A DNA stretch of 64,000 bases from Phytophthora sp. 'mugwort'. Taxonomy: Eukaryota; Oomycota; Peronosporomycetes; Peronosporales; Peronosporaceae. The stretch lies in contig JAUCEF010000013.1 in NCBI GenBank assembly GCA_033558025.1, positions 1,791,001 to 1,855,000 of the forward strand, written 5' to 3'. A program made the position numbers and the translations under genes. A model generated the notes under the pieces. It searched no databases, was not told the origin of the DNA, and saw only the letters and a program-made list of their open reading frames with translations. The first letter of the stretch is position 1. The number at the start of each line of letters is the position of its first letter. Shown piece after piece: positions 11,040-21,840 of this stretch.

Positions 11040-11984
11040 ATGACCCCCACACCCGTCCAGCTCACGAAGCCCTCACCTCTGACGCTGTCGCTCAACAGTA
11101 CGTCCACCAGGACCAAGTGCACTTTATTGGTCAGCGTCGCCCTGACCGCGTACATCGCGTGGTCGTTGGGCGCCTGGGAGACCTTCCTCGTCAACAGTGG
11201 CCTGCGTCCCAAGCTGCGGCCGACGCTGCTGCTCGCCGGCGACTCGCTCACAGAGAAGGGCACGAACCCCAAGTTCAACGGCTGGGTCACTTTACTGCAG
11301 CACGATTACACCAGGTCGGCCGACGTCGTGCCCCGCGGACTGTCGGGATACAACACCCGTTGGTATCTCAAATATGCCATGCCCGTTATTAGAGGGGAGA
11401 TCGTCAGCGGCATCTACTCTCCAGCATTAATCATAATATGGCTTGGGGCCAATGACGCTGCATTACCGAACGGAAGCAGCCCAGAGCAGCATGTTCCGAT
11501 TGACACCTACCGCCAAAATCTCGTCACGATCGTGCGGGAATTTCGAGCGATGGTGCCCAATGCGAGGATCATACTGATCACCCCACCTCATGTGGACGAT
11601 ATGACTCGCCATCGACGCGCCAGGAATAATAAGGGGGGCAGGAAGGATTTGATCGACCGCACGAACGAAGCTACAGGCAAGTACGCGCAAGCTTGCGTTG
11701 AAACCGCGCACAAATTGGGACTCCCCGTCGTGAACTTACACTCGTATTTCAACGATATGCCCACGTGGAGACGCAACAATATGCTGGAGGACGGACTTCA
11801 TCTCAATACGAGAGGCAACAAGCTGATGTACGACCAGCTACTTGACAAGATCAAGTCCGAGTTCCCCGACGTGATGCGCAAGCTTGAGCGGTGGCAACTC
11901 CCCAGCTTTAGCAAACTGGTCGAGAGTGACCCGTGGATTCCAGACGACATAAACGACAGCATCCGTACACTTCGAACCAATTGA
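11040..11984 (+). CDS. SGNH/GDSL esterase, isoamyl-acetate-hydrolysing (IAH1)-like, membrane-anchored
   Basis: Single-exon 314-residue protein. Residues about 27-46 are a hydrophobic segment after a Ser/Thr-rich, weakly basic head, most likely a signal anchor that puts the enzyme in the secretory pathway. The rest is a complete SGNH hydrolase: block I GDSLTEKG with nucleophile Ser69, block II Gly at RGLSGYNTRW (99-108), block III GAND (136-139), and block V DGLHLN with Asp251 and His254. This is the layout of IAH1-type esterases, which hydrolyse short acyl esters such as isoamyl acetate. The substrate here is unknown. All catalytic residues are present, so it should be active. It is the only intact member among several decayed copies within 12 kb (8461, 12230, 19338), in transposon-rich DNA. 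Confidence 0.85.
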   Translation: MTPTPVQLTKPSPLTLSLNSTSTRTKCTLLVSVALTAYIAWSLGAWETFLVNSGLRPKLRPTLLLAGDSLTEKGTNPKFNGWVTLLQHDYTRSADVVPRGLSGYNTRWYLKYAMPVIRGEIVSGIYSPALIIIWLGANDAALPNGSSPEQHVPIDTYRQNLVTIVREFRAMVPNARIILITPPHVDDMTRHRRARNNKGGRKDLIDRTNEATGKYAQACVETAHKLGLPVVNLHSYFNDMPTWRRNNMLEDGLHLNTRGNKLMYDQLLDKIKSEFPDVMRKLERWQLPSFSKLVESDPWIPDDINDSIRTLRTN

Positions 11985-12229
11985 TCGAATAGCTAATTTA
12001 TAGAATATAACACCCTTTTTTCTCTCAATTTGACGACATGAAAAGTCTACGAATGGTTGTACATGTACACCAACTCCCATATATTGTAGTATGTAATATT
12101 ACGTAGTAGTAGTAATATATGTCTACTAGTAGCACTAGCTTTTATATATGACAACTTGGGATTACACACCTATGAAAAATAATAATACCCAACAGGTCCG
12201 ATGTACATGTAGAGCACTCAGTCAGTGCC
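11985..12229. other. 3' flank of esterase gene
   Basis: A/T-rich flank with TAG/TAC trinucleotide runs (12085-12130) and a TGTACATGTACA palindrome near 12058. No gene. Confidence 0.4.
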
Positions 12230-12600
12230 CACAAGTCCGAGACAGTAGCCTAGAGTGACCACCCACACCCGTCAACCCCGAGCGTCTCATCTTTGATACT
12301 GTCGGTACGTCCACCAAGACCCGTGCACTCTGTTAGTCAGCATCGCCCTGACAGCGTACATCGCGTAGTCATTGGGCGTCGAGAATGGCCTGTGTCCCAA
12401 GACGCTGCTCGCTGGCTCACTGAGAAGGGCCAATAATTTGCGTTCATCCTTATTTAGTACTTATTTAGTATAAAATCCACTGACTAAAATAATTATCATC
12501 GAATATTATGTGCACCGGCTCGTTAGTCGTATCCTGACAGATACATCATGGTACCGGTGCAAACGATATGCTTGTCATACATAAGCCGTTGTATGCTCTT
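12230..12600 (+). pseudogene. 5' relic of the SGNH esterase gene (copy C) with shared flank
   Basis: Positions 12255-12425 follow 11045-11270 of the intact gene in order (ACGTCCACCA, then GCATCGCCCTGAC, GCGTACATCGCGT, TGTGTCCCAAG, GCTGCTCGC, ACTGAGAAGGG) with deletions and substitutions. The copy then joins the same TTATTTAGTACTTATTTAG segment found after copy A. From 12480 to 12600 it resembles 18975-19105 (shared AACGATATGCTT and neighbouring blocks). Copies A and C therefore share one truncation junction and come from a common truncated ancestor. No open frame remains. Confidence 0.7.
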
Positions 12601-13626
12601 GAAAAATTAAGCTAGAACATGTTTTCCGATTCGCATACAGCACGACACACGGGTAAACACTCGAAAAAAAGTATACGATTTATTACAGTGAATCAGCTCT
12701 GTGCTGGGAGGGTGAAAATACATGCAAGAGCGGCCTACTAAGGGAAGAGGAAATCTCTCGTCTCCGTCCGGCTTACAAGTCTTTTGACTCGAGAGTGGGA
12801 TGGTGCCGAGCACGATTAAACTGAAGGAATGGTTCTTGCGATGATCCAGCAGAAAATCTATATGTTAAATCCGCGGCCTAGCAAAGTGCTGGTCACACTT
12901 CAATCGAATCAGTCAATGCCACTACATTAGATAAAAAAAAAAACTAGGAGGGTGTCTAAAAACATACATACCTTGCGATGCCCGGGTTGAAGTGACAGCC
13001 CGGTCCGCTGCCAAACGCTTCGTGCTATTATTATATATTACCCAAAGCAGAAGTATCACCAGTATATATAACTAGTATATAGGACTACTTTCCAGCATCC
13101 AGAAAAGACCAATACGAGAAACGTTGTGGCATCTGCGCTTGAAAAAAACGATATTTTTTTCAAAAATATGCTCTTTAGTTTTGTGTGAGTTCTATTAGCA
13201 TTATTAAAAAGTTAAATTATCTGCTGGTACTAGCCCCTGTTTCCTTCATTGTCTTCCCTTTCCAGCCATGCATATACTAACGGGTTCTTCTGATTAGTGT
13301 TCCGGTATAAGAAGTAACCATCGCTTTTTTAGGGTTGACAGCTCCCGAAATCGTCTTCGAAACTCGTTTTCGTGGTACAGTAACTGTTTATTGGTAGCAT
13401 TGTGTGTAGTCTTCAGGCAACTTTGAGCTGAGAGTCGAGCGCGAAGCAGAGTTCGCTTGCAGCAGCCCCTCGAATTGTTGGCTCACGTTTGGTATACTAT
13501 TTGCAGCGTATTAAACTGATATTTTTTGAACCTGAGTATGTGGTATTGTATTCGGAAGGGTTTAGTTCTATGAGAGGGTACACGTACATAAATTGGAATA
13601 ACCCGGTAGTGCCACTGTTCAACGTT
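12601..13626. other. Gene-free stretch
   Basis: No coding signal is recognised on either strand. The stretch contains A runs and T-rich segments (13140-13165) and ends at the GAGTT target duplication of the Copia element. A reading frame at 13530-13631 appears to continue beyond the insertion into 18958 onward when the element is removed, but it is too short to identify. Confidence 0.4.
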
Positions 13627-13631
13627 GAGTT

Positions 13632-13810
13632 TGATAATTGTTGAGGATGCAAAAGCAAAAGTGATCATGATGAGGAAAAACCCTGGTCAGTCCAACCGAC
13701 TGACCTGGCTTAAAAAACTCCTAACCTGTGCTTCCCGTTGGGATTCTTCACCCGAGTCCCACATCTGCCCATTGTGGAAAAATATCAACTTGCCGTGCTG
13801 AAATTCAACA
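13632..13810 (-). repeat. 3' LTR of Copia element 1
   Basis: 179 bp, TG...CA, preceded by GAGTT. Confidence 0.9.
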
Positions 13811-13963
13811 CTCCCCCGCAGCAGCACAACATGGGTATACCTACATAACACAACAATCCTCTGAGTACCGATAATCCCTTTTTTCTAAGCGTCACCTTTT
13901 TGCTATAACTTCACGTCGCCTCTTCCTGGTCAGATCGATTTTTTGCTCTTTCACGCCGCCTTT

Positions 13964-14150
13964 CCTGGCCAAGATTTCACTGTTTCCTCATTTCCATCTC
14001 ATGACTGCACTTTGCCTTTGCTCGACGCCGCTCCTGGCCAAGACCACATTCTATCCTTACACACCGCCGTTCCTGGCCAAGACCACATTCTACCCTTAAA
14101 CGCCGCCGTTCCTGGCCAAGACACTACGTTGGGTACACTCCCCCCTTTCT
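13964..14150. repeat. Degenerate 39-bp tandem repeat in the Copia 3' region
   Basis: CCTGGCCAAG recurs at about 13964, 14033, 14072 and 14111. The last three are exactly 39 bp apart, with near-identical intervening sequence, and a weaker unit lies near 13924. It sits between the RNase H end and the 3' LTR. An open plus-strand frame across it is a by-product of the 39-bp (13-codon) period. Confidence 0.8.
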
Positions 14151-14207
14151 CTTGACTGTCCTGCAAGGGCTCGTCGCGGGAACTGATCCCGTTTGTGTCC
14201 TCCTTCC

Positions 14208-17200
14208 CTAGTGAGTCGACTCTGCCTGTATTTCCTTCTCATGACACATAATTCCAAGTTGTTCGCGAAGATACTCGAATTGTACTCGAGCAAGTGCTTC
14301 GGTGAAAATATCCGCCAGATTAGCCTTGGTGGGTACATACTGAAGCTTTAAGTCCTTGACTTGGACATGCTCCCGTACAAAGTGATACCGTACATCAATG
14401 TGCTTTGTTCGTGTGTTGTGCCGGATTTTCCGCGATCGCAATGTAATTGTCTTCTTTTACCAACGTAGTGTCCTGTGGATATCCCAGTTCCATCAGTAGC
14501 TGCCGTAGAAATAAAACTTCACGTCCACAGTTGACTGAGCTACAATTCGTTGCTTCCGACTACTCCACGTTACCGCACAGTTCGCCAGCATAGTAACAAA
14601 ACCGGATACTGATTTTCTTTCTTCTTCGTCTGCTGCATAATCTGAGTCCGTGAATGCTTGCAGCTTCGCTCTCTCCCCCGAAATCTCGAGTTCCCAAGCC
14701 GTCTTTTTAATGTATTTAATAATTTGTTTCACCGCTTCCCAGTGGGGATTTCCATAGGCATTAAGAAATCGACTTACATCCTGGACAGCATATGCGATAT
14801 CTGGTCGAATTCCAATCATCAGATACATCCGACTGCCCACTGCTTGGCGATATGGCTTTGCTGCCAACTCAGCCATTTCATCTCCACTTCGATAATTATC
14901 TGATGGCTTCACCAACTTCTTGCCTAGGGGGCCGACGGAACATGCGTCTCGTGTGCATGCGTCAAATTGAATCTCTCAACAATACTCAGCGCATTCATTT
15001 TCGGTCTTCTGACGATCCCGAGTAATTTTGAATCCAAATAAATAACTGATAGCTCCTAGTTCCTTGGCTTTGAATTTGTGCGTAATTGTCTTCTTCATCG
15101 CTTCCACAAGAGGTGGCGCGGTTGCGGCCAGCACTAAATCGTCCACATAAATTGCCACGATCTGCGATCCGTCATCGGTGTGACGAACATACACACATGC
15201 TTCACACAGCAGAGGTTCGAACCCTTCGGTCACCAAATGCTCCGTCAACGCCTTGTATTATGCACGTGGTGCCTGTTTTAATCCATAGAGATTCTTTAGT
15301 AATCGACACACTTTGCCTTCTTTACCAGGACATTCCATGCCCTCTGGTTGCTGCATGAATACTTCTTCTTCAAGTGCTCGGTTTAGAAAGGCCGAATCAA
15401 TATCCATCTGCTCACACTCAAGGTCGGCAATGCAAATGATCCCCAGTAATACTCGCAGTGATTCAAGCCGGACTACGGGTGCAAATACGATGTCATAGTC
15501 GATATTTTTCACTTGGTGGTATCCGATCACTACTAACCCGGCTTTATACTTTTCGATATTTCCATCACTCTGGTATTTGATTTTGAAAAGCCGCTTGCAC
15601 GGAAGAGCTCTTTTTCCTGGGACAGGGATTCGAGAGACCACGTCTTGTTAGCCATCAAAGCGTCTCCTTCAGGGGCAACAGCTGTTCGCCATTCGGACGA
15701 ATCCGGTCGTGACATTGCATCAGGGTAGCTTGCAGGATCTGGTCCTAGCTCAGAATTTAGAGCGGTATTTAGCTTCTTTGTACTGAAGATTCTCGATTGC
15801 GACGAGAGTGGCAGCTTGTTGTTGCTTCTGAGTAGCGTGCAATAACGAACTCGGTAGAATACTGGTATGCGCTTGTGGTCCGATCAACGTAGCAACCCAC
15901 GGCGCGACGGCAGGAGCGTACGTAGGAAGCGCTTCTGCCAGTGATGATCATCAGAGACTGAGCGTCATTCAATAATGAACTCTTCGAGTAACACAATGTC
16001 ACTGGCCGACGGTTTTTCTGCGGCGGGCAGCGGGATGTAAGAGAAAATCCGCAATTGTTGATGCCGTCCTCGAGTAATAGTCGAATGTCACTCCAGATAA
16101 GCTAGAAAGTTTTGCGTACTCGTGGCGCTTTAAGTCCGATGCTACTACAAAGTCGTTCTCGTCAAACGTAACGTGAGTAGACGCGATAATTGAATTGCTC
16201 TCACAGTCCAACAGCAACCACCCTTTTTGAGCGGGTGAATATCCAACAAAAATCCCACGAAATGCACGCGGGTCCAATTTTGGCGTTTTCGGGACTTCGA
16301 TTTGCTAGACGTCGATAATTCCACTCCCTCAAGCTTCTTTGGTAGATAAACATAGCAGATCGAACCGAACTCTCGTAGATGACGAATATCTGGCTTGTAT
16401 CCCCATGCCAGAGCTCGAACGGTGTTCGCGCAGTTCCGGTGGTGAGCGTCCGGTGGTAGGTGTACACCATCGCTCAAACAGCCTCGGCCCATAATTGTTT
16501 TGGAGCAGCTCCAGCAATTAGCACGGTTCGCACCTTGTTGAATATCACACGAAAGCGGGCTTCGGCCATTCTGTTCTGGTGTGCGCGGAATAGTTGTCTC
16601 ATGCAGTATGCCATTCATACCGCAGTACGCTTCCACTCGTTTATAAATATATTCGCCTCCATTGTCGCTGATGAAGCGTTTAATTGATTTTGTTGTGTCT
16701 CAACAAGGGCTTTATACTCGAGAAAGTGCGCTAACATTTCGGATCGTTCACGAAGCAGATATACGTAACAGTAACCTGAATATCCGTCGACAAAGAGGAG
16801 AAAGTAGCGCTCGCCGTGGCGCGATGGCATTCCCGCAGGTCCGGCGATATCGCTGTGCACAACGGCATTACAGACCGTCATCCCCAATCGAGGTGCATAG
16901 GGAAAACTGGCTCTGCATTTAGTTCCTAGTTCGCAAGCATCACCGGGAAGGCGTTCACGTTTGGGAATTTATCTCCAGCCCAGTGACAGCTCTTATCTTG
17001 CTCATTTTCAATAGCGTATCCTTGTTCACATGTCCAAATCGGCGATGAATCAGCTCGAGTGTCAGGTCAGGTCGAACAGCTAGGGCGCTAGCCATTGTGC
17101 AGCAATCACGAGGGTGCACAGTTTGCTTGCATTAGATCGGCAAGTTGCACTGAAATTTGCCTTTGACAATACGACGGATCCAGGAACTGAATTAAAATCA

Positions 17201-18741
17201 TATTTGGTGCCTCGAGTAGCAGCTTGGGTCACCGATAATAGATTCAAATGAAGATCTGGCACAAAAAGCTCATTCTCCATGCGTACTTGTCCAACAGTGC
17301 CGTTGTCAAGTGTAACAAAGAATGATACAGTTCCTTCGCCTTCGATTGGGGCACTTGCATTTGTAACCACTCGAATGAATGCCGTTTTCCGGTCCTCCAG
17401 CTACACAAATAATTTCTTGTCGCAACACATATGCTGAGTACATCCGGAGTCAACAACCCATTCGGCACTTGGCTGCGCTGGCGTAGGTATTGTTGTTTGT
17501 GCCGTGGAGTATGCCGTTAATCCCCACACTTCATCCATCACAGCTGGCAATGAAGTACTTGTACTGGATTTTGGTCCTTCGGAGGTTGTAACAACTTGCT
17601 GTTGACCAGGAACTACTAGAATTCCTCGCTCTCGAAGATGTTTCACTCTGATTGAGCAGTTCTGTTTAAAATGCCCTGATTTACGACAGTAGTAACACTG
17701 TAGTAACGATCCGTTCTGACTTGGCCGGTCCGTCCCTGTGCCATGACTGGTTGGTCGTGCTGGCCCACGGCCAAAGGACTGTTGCCGCTGATGTAATCGT
17801 GCTGCAAGAAGCGCATCGGCTTGCAGCTCTACTTCATCCCCTTGTCGGGCCATAGCAGCAGCCGCTGCATCCGACCCCAATGCTGCGGTCTTTCTACTAT
17901 GAAGGTGACGGGCGTACTCGGCCATCACGTTACTCTCCATACTTTTGCCATGTAAGTGGACGGTCTTGCGAGATGCTCTTGAATTGGCCCCAGGACGAGG
18001 TAGACTCGTCAGTAATTGGCAAACTCGTTCTCGATCATCGACAGGTTTTCCTTCCTGTCGTGCCAGCTTATCAACGATTATCTTGAGTTGATTAAGATGT
18101 CCCATCATACCTTTACCGTCTATATACTTCACATTATGAAATTCTTCGCGTAAGTTCACGAGATTTCCCCAGTTCTTTGCTTCATAGGTTTGTTCGAGGT
18201 ACCCAAACACGTGATAAGCATTCTTTCGCTCTCCAACGCTCACCACAATATCATCGGATAGCGTTTCCAGCAGGAAAGCCTTGGCCCTGCGCTCACGTCG
18301 CCAAAAGTCAGCAGCACGATTTGAGGTACTAGGAGGGGGATCCTCATCCCGTGTCACAATTGCCCACAGGTTTGCTGCCTCGAGAGAAGCTCGTACGCGC
18401 ACTTTCAACGCGGTATAATTTGTCCCGTCAAAATTCCACGTCGTACTCCACTTTGACAGCGCCTGCGTATCCCGGCGTGACGACGAGCGTGACCGAGAGT
18501 GTCTCCAATTCGGCGAGCGCGAACGTGCATGCTATCTCTCGTATGGCGGAGACCGATATTGACGTCGAGAACGCGAACGACCTCGAGGGGGAGGTTGGTA
18601 GTGCTGTCCTAACATCGACCGCGCTCGGTCTTGCCAGTTTGCATATGATTCGCGACGTTGACCTCTATCCCATGCAGGTAAGGGAGATCTGCGTCTAGTG
18701 GACGACGCTCGCACGATACGCTGCTGACGCCCCATGTTGTA
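14208..18741 (-). pseudogene. Broken Copia gag-pol of element 1
   Basis: On the minus strand the order is: an Arg/Ser-rich gag N-terminus (about 18741-18440), gag core (18408-17900), a zinc knuckle CYYCRKSGHFKQNC (about 17650-17690), aspartic protease motif DSGCTQHM (about 17420-17445), integrase core (16887-16145; VHSDIAG, FVDGYSGYCYVY, PRTPEQNG), reverse transcriptase (15641-14976; QMDIDSAFLN, and YVDD at about 15150), and RNase H (14915-14208; RPDIAYAV, DSDYAADEEERKSVSG, HIDVRYHFVREH). Several frameshifts and stops break the polyprotein, for example near 17400, 16990, 16000, 15700 and 15255. It cannot encode a full set of proteins. Confidence 0.9.
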
Positions 18742-18778
18742 GCGTCTTGCTGCCTGAGTCCGCGTTAAGCTCATAACC

Positions 18779-18957
18779 TGACAATTGTTGAGGATGCAAA
18801 AACAAAAGTGATCATGCTGAGGAAAACTCCTGGTCACTCCAACCGACTGACCTGGCTTAAAAAACTCCTAATCTGTGATTCCCGTTGGGATTCTTCACCC
18901 GAGTCCCACATCTGCCCGTTGTGGAAGAATATCAACTTGTCGTGCTGAAATTCAACA
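18779..18957 (-). repeat. 5' LTR of Copia element 1
   Basis: 179 bp, TG...CA, followed by GAGTT. Confidence 0.9.
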
Positions 18958-19337
18958 GAGTTCGCCTTTATTTGGTACTTATAGTATAAAACCCAGTCGT
19001 CGCCATCAATCCCCCATCGATCAGTTCGCCTATCGCCTGACAAATTTGGTACTTGTGGAAACGATATGCTTATCAAAGGCACTCTACCATACAACGGTCG
19101 CCATGTTTCGGGACATGTCACCTTACATCAACTTCCGCCGTGCATGGACTTTTAAGTTAGTGGCGTTGTGCCACTACCTGTATTGGGTCGGTGTGCCTCT
19201 CTGGTGCTTAAGTTTGGCCATGAAATTTACCACCTAAATACATGTAAAGGGCGACTCTAGAACTAGTTGTACTAGAGCAAGAAAGCGTGGCAATCACACC
19301 GTGCTATACTCTATGTGGTAATGTCTCAATATGTGCG
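18958..19337. other. Flank of Copia insertion containing duplicated esterase-family flank
   Basis: Positions 18965-19105 resemble 12440-12600, including GGTACTTATAGTATAAAA and AACGATATGCTTATC. So the Copia element landed in, or at the edge of, another copy of the esterase-associated duplicated unit. No complete gene. Confidence 0.55.
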
Positions 19338-20420
19338 CTAAGGCTCCGAATTGGCACTCTGCTGATTGTTCTCACTGTCTGAAAGCCATGGGTTCTCCTC
19401 GGTCCACGTCTCGTAGCTCGAAAGCTGCCAGCGATCGAGCTTGTGCGAAATGGCGGGAAACTCCAAGTCGATCTTCTGATGGAGCTGCTGGTACATAAAG
19501 TTGTTGCCTCTCCTATTGAGATGCAGTCCGTCTTCGAGCATGTTCGTGCGTTCCCACTCGGTCATGTTGTTGCAATACGTGTGCAAAACCAGCACGGGGA
19601 GTTCCATCTTGGCCGCCGTCTCCACAAAAAGAAAAACAAGCGCGCGCATAGATTCCGGCCATTGCGTTCGGGTGTGTGTGTGGGGGGGTAACATCTTACT
19701 TGTCGCCCTTGTACTTATGGGCACTTCTCTGTTCTACTTCGTCTTCGACACACGGCGGGGTAATGAGGAGAATACCGGCATCGGGTGCCATCGATCGAAA
19801 AGAAGGCACAAGCATGACAAGGTTTTCCTTGTACGACTCGACGGGGACGTGTTGGGGTACGGCAGCTCCGTTCGGCACAGCGGCGTCGTCGGCTCCCAAC
19901 ATATCGTGATTAAGTGGGCTTGTAGGCTCCGCTAGAGATCTCGCCCTGGATGCTCGGCACCCCGTACTTCAGATACAACCTATGCACATCACGTACGTGT
20001 TAACAAGCTAGTAAGTATTCACGCGTTTTTTTGGACAGAAAGCTGTACAGACAACGACGGAGAAATCCGGCCGACACACAAATCCGGCTTTTGACAGTGG
20101 CGCCACAGTAACACAAACTGCTTTTTAGCCAATCCGTAGGCAACTCCTAATAAATGCATACCCTTTTCTGGGTGTCATATTCACTTTCGATCGTTTTTTG
20201 TGCTCATGACCCTTTTTGACGAATCAAATCCGGTGCCGGCTTTTTTGTGATTGCATTTTTAGTATGGAGGATGACATTCAGTGGTGCCGGATTTCTCCGT
20301 CGTTGTCTGTACCTGGTGTTGTAACCTGATAGTCCGCGGGGTACAACGTTGACCGAGCGTCGATAATCACTCTGTAACGATTGACCCAGCCATCTTGCGT
20401 GGGAATGGTGCTCTTCTCGG
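19338..20420 (-). pseudogene. Decayed SGNH esterase paralogue (copy D)
   Basis: The minus strand keeps pieces of most of the esterase. Around 20400-20300 are the block II remains (VVPRGLSGYNTRY). At 19902-19700 is GADDAAVPNGAAVP (block III, with GAND changed to GADD) then ILLITPP. At 19660-19345 is a region with MLEDGLHLNRRGN carrying the catalytic Asp and His. The block I region with the Ser nucleophile is not recognisable. Long gaps and frame changes separate the pieces. Residues match the intact 11040-11984 protein closely but not identically, so this is an older duplicate, on the opposite strand. Confidence 0.8.
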
Positions 20421-21840
20421 CTAAGGAGTCTCCAACTAGCAGCGGCACTGGGCGAAGTTGGGGAAGGATGATGGTACGTTGAGAATGGTAACGTGATGGA
20501 GTGGATCCACTGAATTTCAGTAGGATCCCAACTCACACGCACTGCGCCCAGTCACCGACTAATGGAGGGGGTACTCCGACGGCCGTGTAGTTACTGAGTG
20601 GTTCACCTTGTGTACCCGTCCGCGGGCTCCTACTGCTCTCGTTGACTCAAGATGCGCACTTGGTGGGCCTTCGACGTCCTTGTGGGGACTTGGGAGGGGG
20701 TGGATCTGCGCGGGTATTCCTGCGCAAGAGATCCGGGGTTCGTTTGGTATTGAGCTCTTTGCGTAGACCTTGTGGATCCGTAATAGAAATACGAGATCCG
20801 GAGTTGTTCCTTCTTGAGGTGTCCTTGCTCCTTATCGTAGTTGTCCTTGTTCCTTTACGATGCTTGCCGCCTCCAATAGCGGGATCCTGGGGGGGGGGGG
20901 GGGTTGAGAAGCCAAGGGCGAGCGCGACCTGGCCAAGCTATCCAAGGGCTGCCACGTGTACAGGAAGATCGCCAAAATTTAGACTTGGTCTATGTATGGG
21001 GCCAATAGAAATCCCCCATACTATAGCCAACTCTGTCTTCCAGTGCGAATTCGGTTCTGATTTTTACCTTGGACTATCTTCCTTCGGATTCCATCCCAAA
21101 ACCTATCCTACGGATTACTTATAACCGAGGGGGGACCCATATCGAACCTATTCCTGTCCACCCGTCTCTACTCTACTTCCCTTTAGCTACGGATCTTCAA
21201 GCCGGTGTGCACTAAACTGATCGGATCTAGTACTTAGACCTTACTCCACGGGACGGATCCAGGATCTGTACCATATACAGACCTGGCGTGTCGCATCTTC
21301 CGGTATCCATCACCTTGACGCTGTTATGGATGCCGCTGGCGACGTGGATCTTTCGGCTACCGGTTAACTTCCATCTTATCCGGATCTGCAATACCGCAGT
21401 ACCCACGCACCGAACGACGACGCAACGCAGACGGCCACGGCGAAAGCGCTAGCATCATGCGTTTGTTCTTGCCAACCATAGAGCGAGCCACCGCAGGTGT
21501 TGGTGATAGCGGAGGAATCGGAAGCTTCGGTTTCTCTGAAGGCGAGGCCATGGCGATAGTCGACGAGAAGCTTCTGGCAAGACTTCGGGTTGTAGTCGAA
21601 ACTGTCGACAGCGAGTGCTTCCATCGTGATCCCCATTTCATGATTAATTATTACTTATTGAGAGTGAGTATACCCGCCTATCCCCTGGCAAATCTGCTGG
21701 CCATCTTCGATTTGTTGACTGCTTCCGTATGAGACCGGGTGTGAGCAAAACCAAATGCCGTTTGGGGCGTTAGCAAACATTTTGCGGGCACCAACAAAAT
21801 GGATTTGCTTGATCGGGCAAAACGATGTGCAAACGCGAGT
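20421..21840. other. Unassigned, probably retrotransposon-derived
   Basis: No gene is recognised. There is a G run at 20889-20904 and repeated GGATCC/GGATCTG-like words between 20750 and 21300. A minus-strand frame at 21376-21636 (MGITMEALAVDSFDYNPKS) might be the beginning of a retrotransposon gag, but it has no diagnostic motif. Confidence 0.3.

Larger units (their letters stand above)
13632..18957 (-). mobile_element. Full-length but inactivated Copia LTR retrotransposon (element 1)
   Basis: Two 179-bp LTRs (13632-13810 and 18779-18957) start TG and end CA and are flanked by the 5-bp duplication GAGTT (13627-13631 and 18958-18962). The element is transcribed on the minus strand. Inside the right LTR the minus strand reads GGTTATGAGC, a likely primer-binding site. 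Next to the left LTR is a purine-rich GCGGGGGAG. By my hand alignment the LTRs differ at about 11 of 179 sites (about 6%), so the insertion is not recent. Internal order is gag, protease, integrase, reverse transcriptase, RNase H, as in Copia (Pseudoviridae). Confidence 0.92.

Noticed and set aside
10949..11392. Overlapping gene on the plus strand at the esterase locus
   Set aside because: It is an alternate frame of the esterase gene; only the 11040 frame has SGNH motifs.
13943..14155. Gene for a repetitive PGQD-rich protein
   Set aside because: The open frame is caused by the 39-bp (13-codon) repeat inside the Copia 3' region and lies antisense to the element.
15205..15225. tRNA-like B box (GGTTCGAACCC)
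   Set aside because: It is coding sequence of the Copia reverse transcriptase with no tRNA fold around it.
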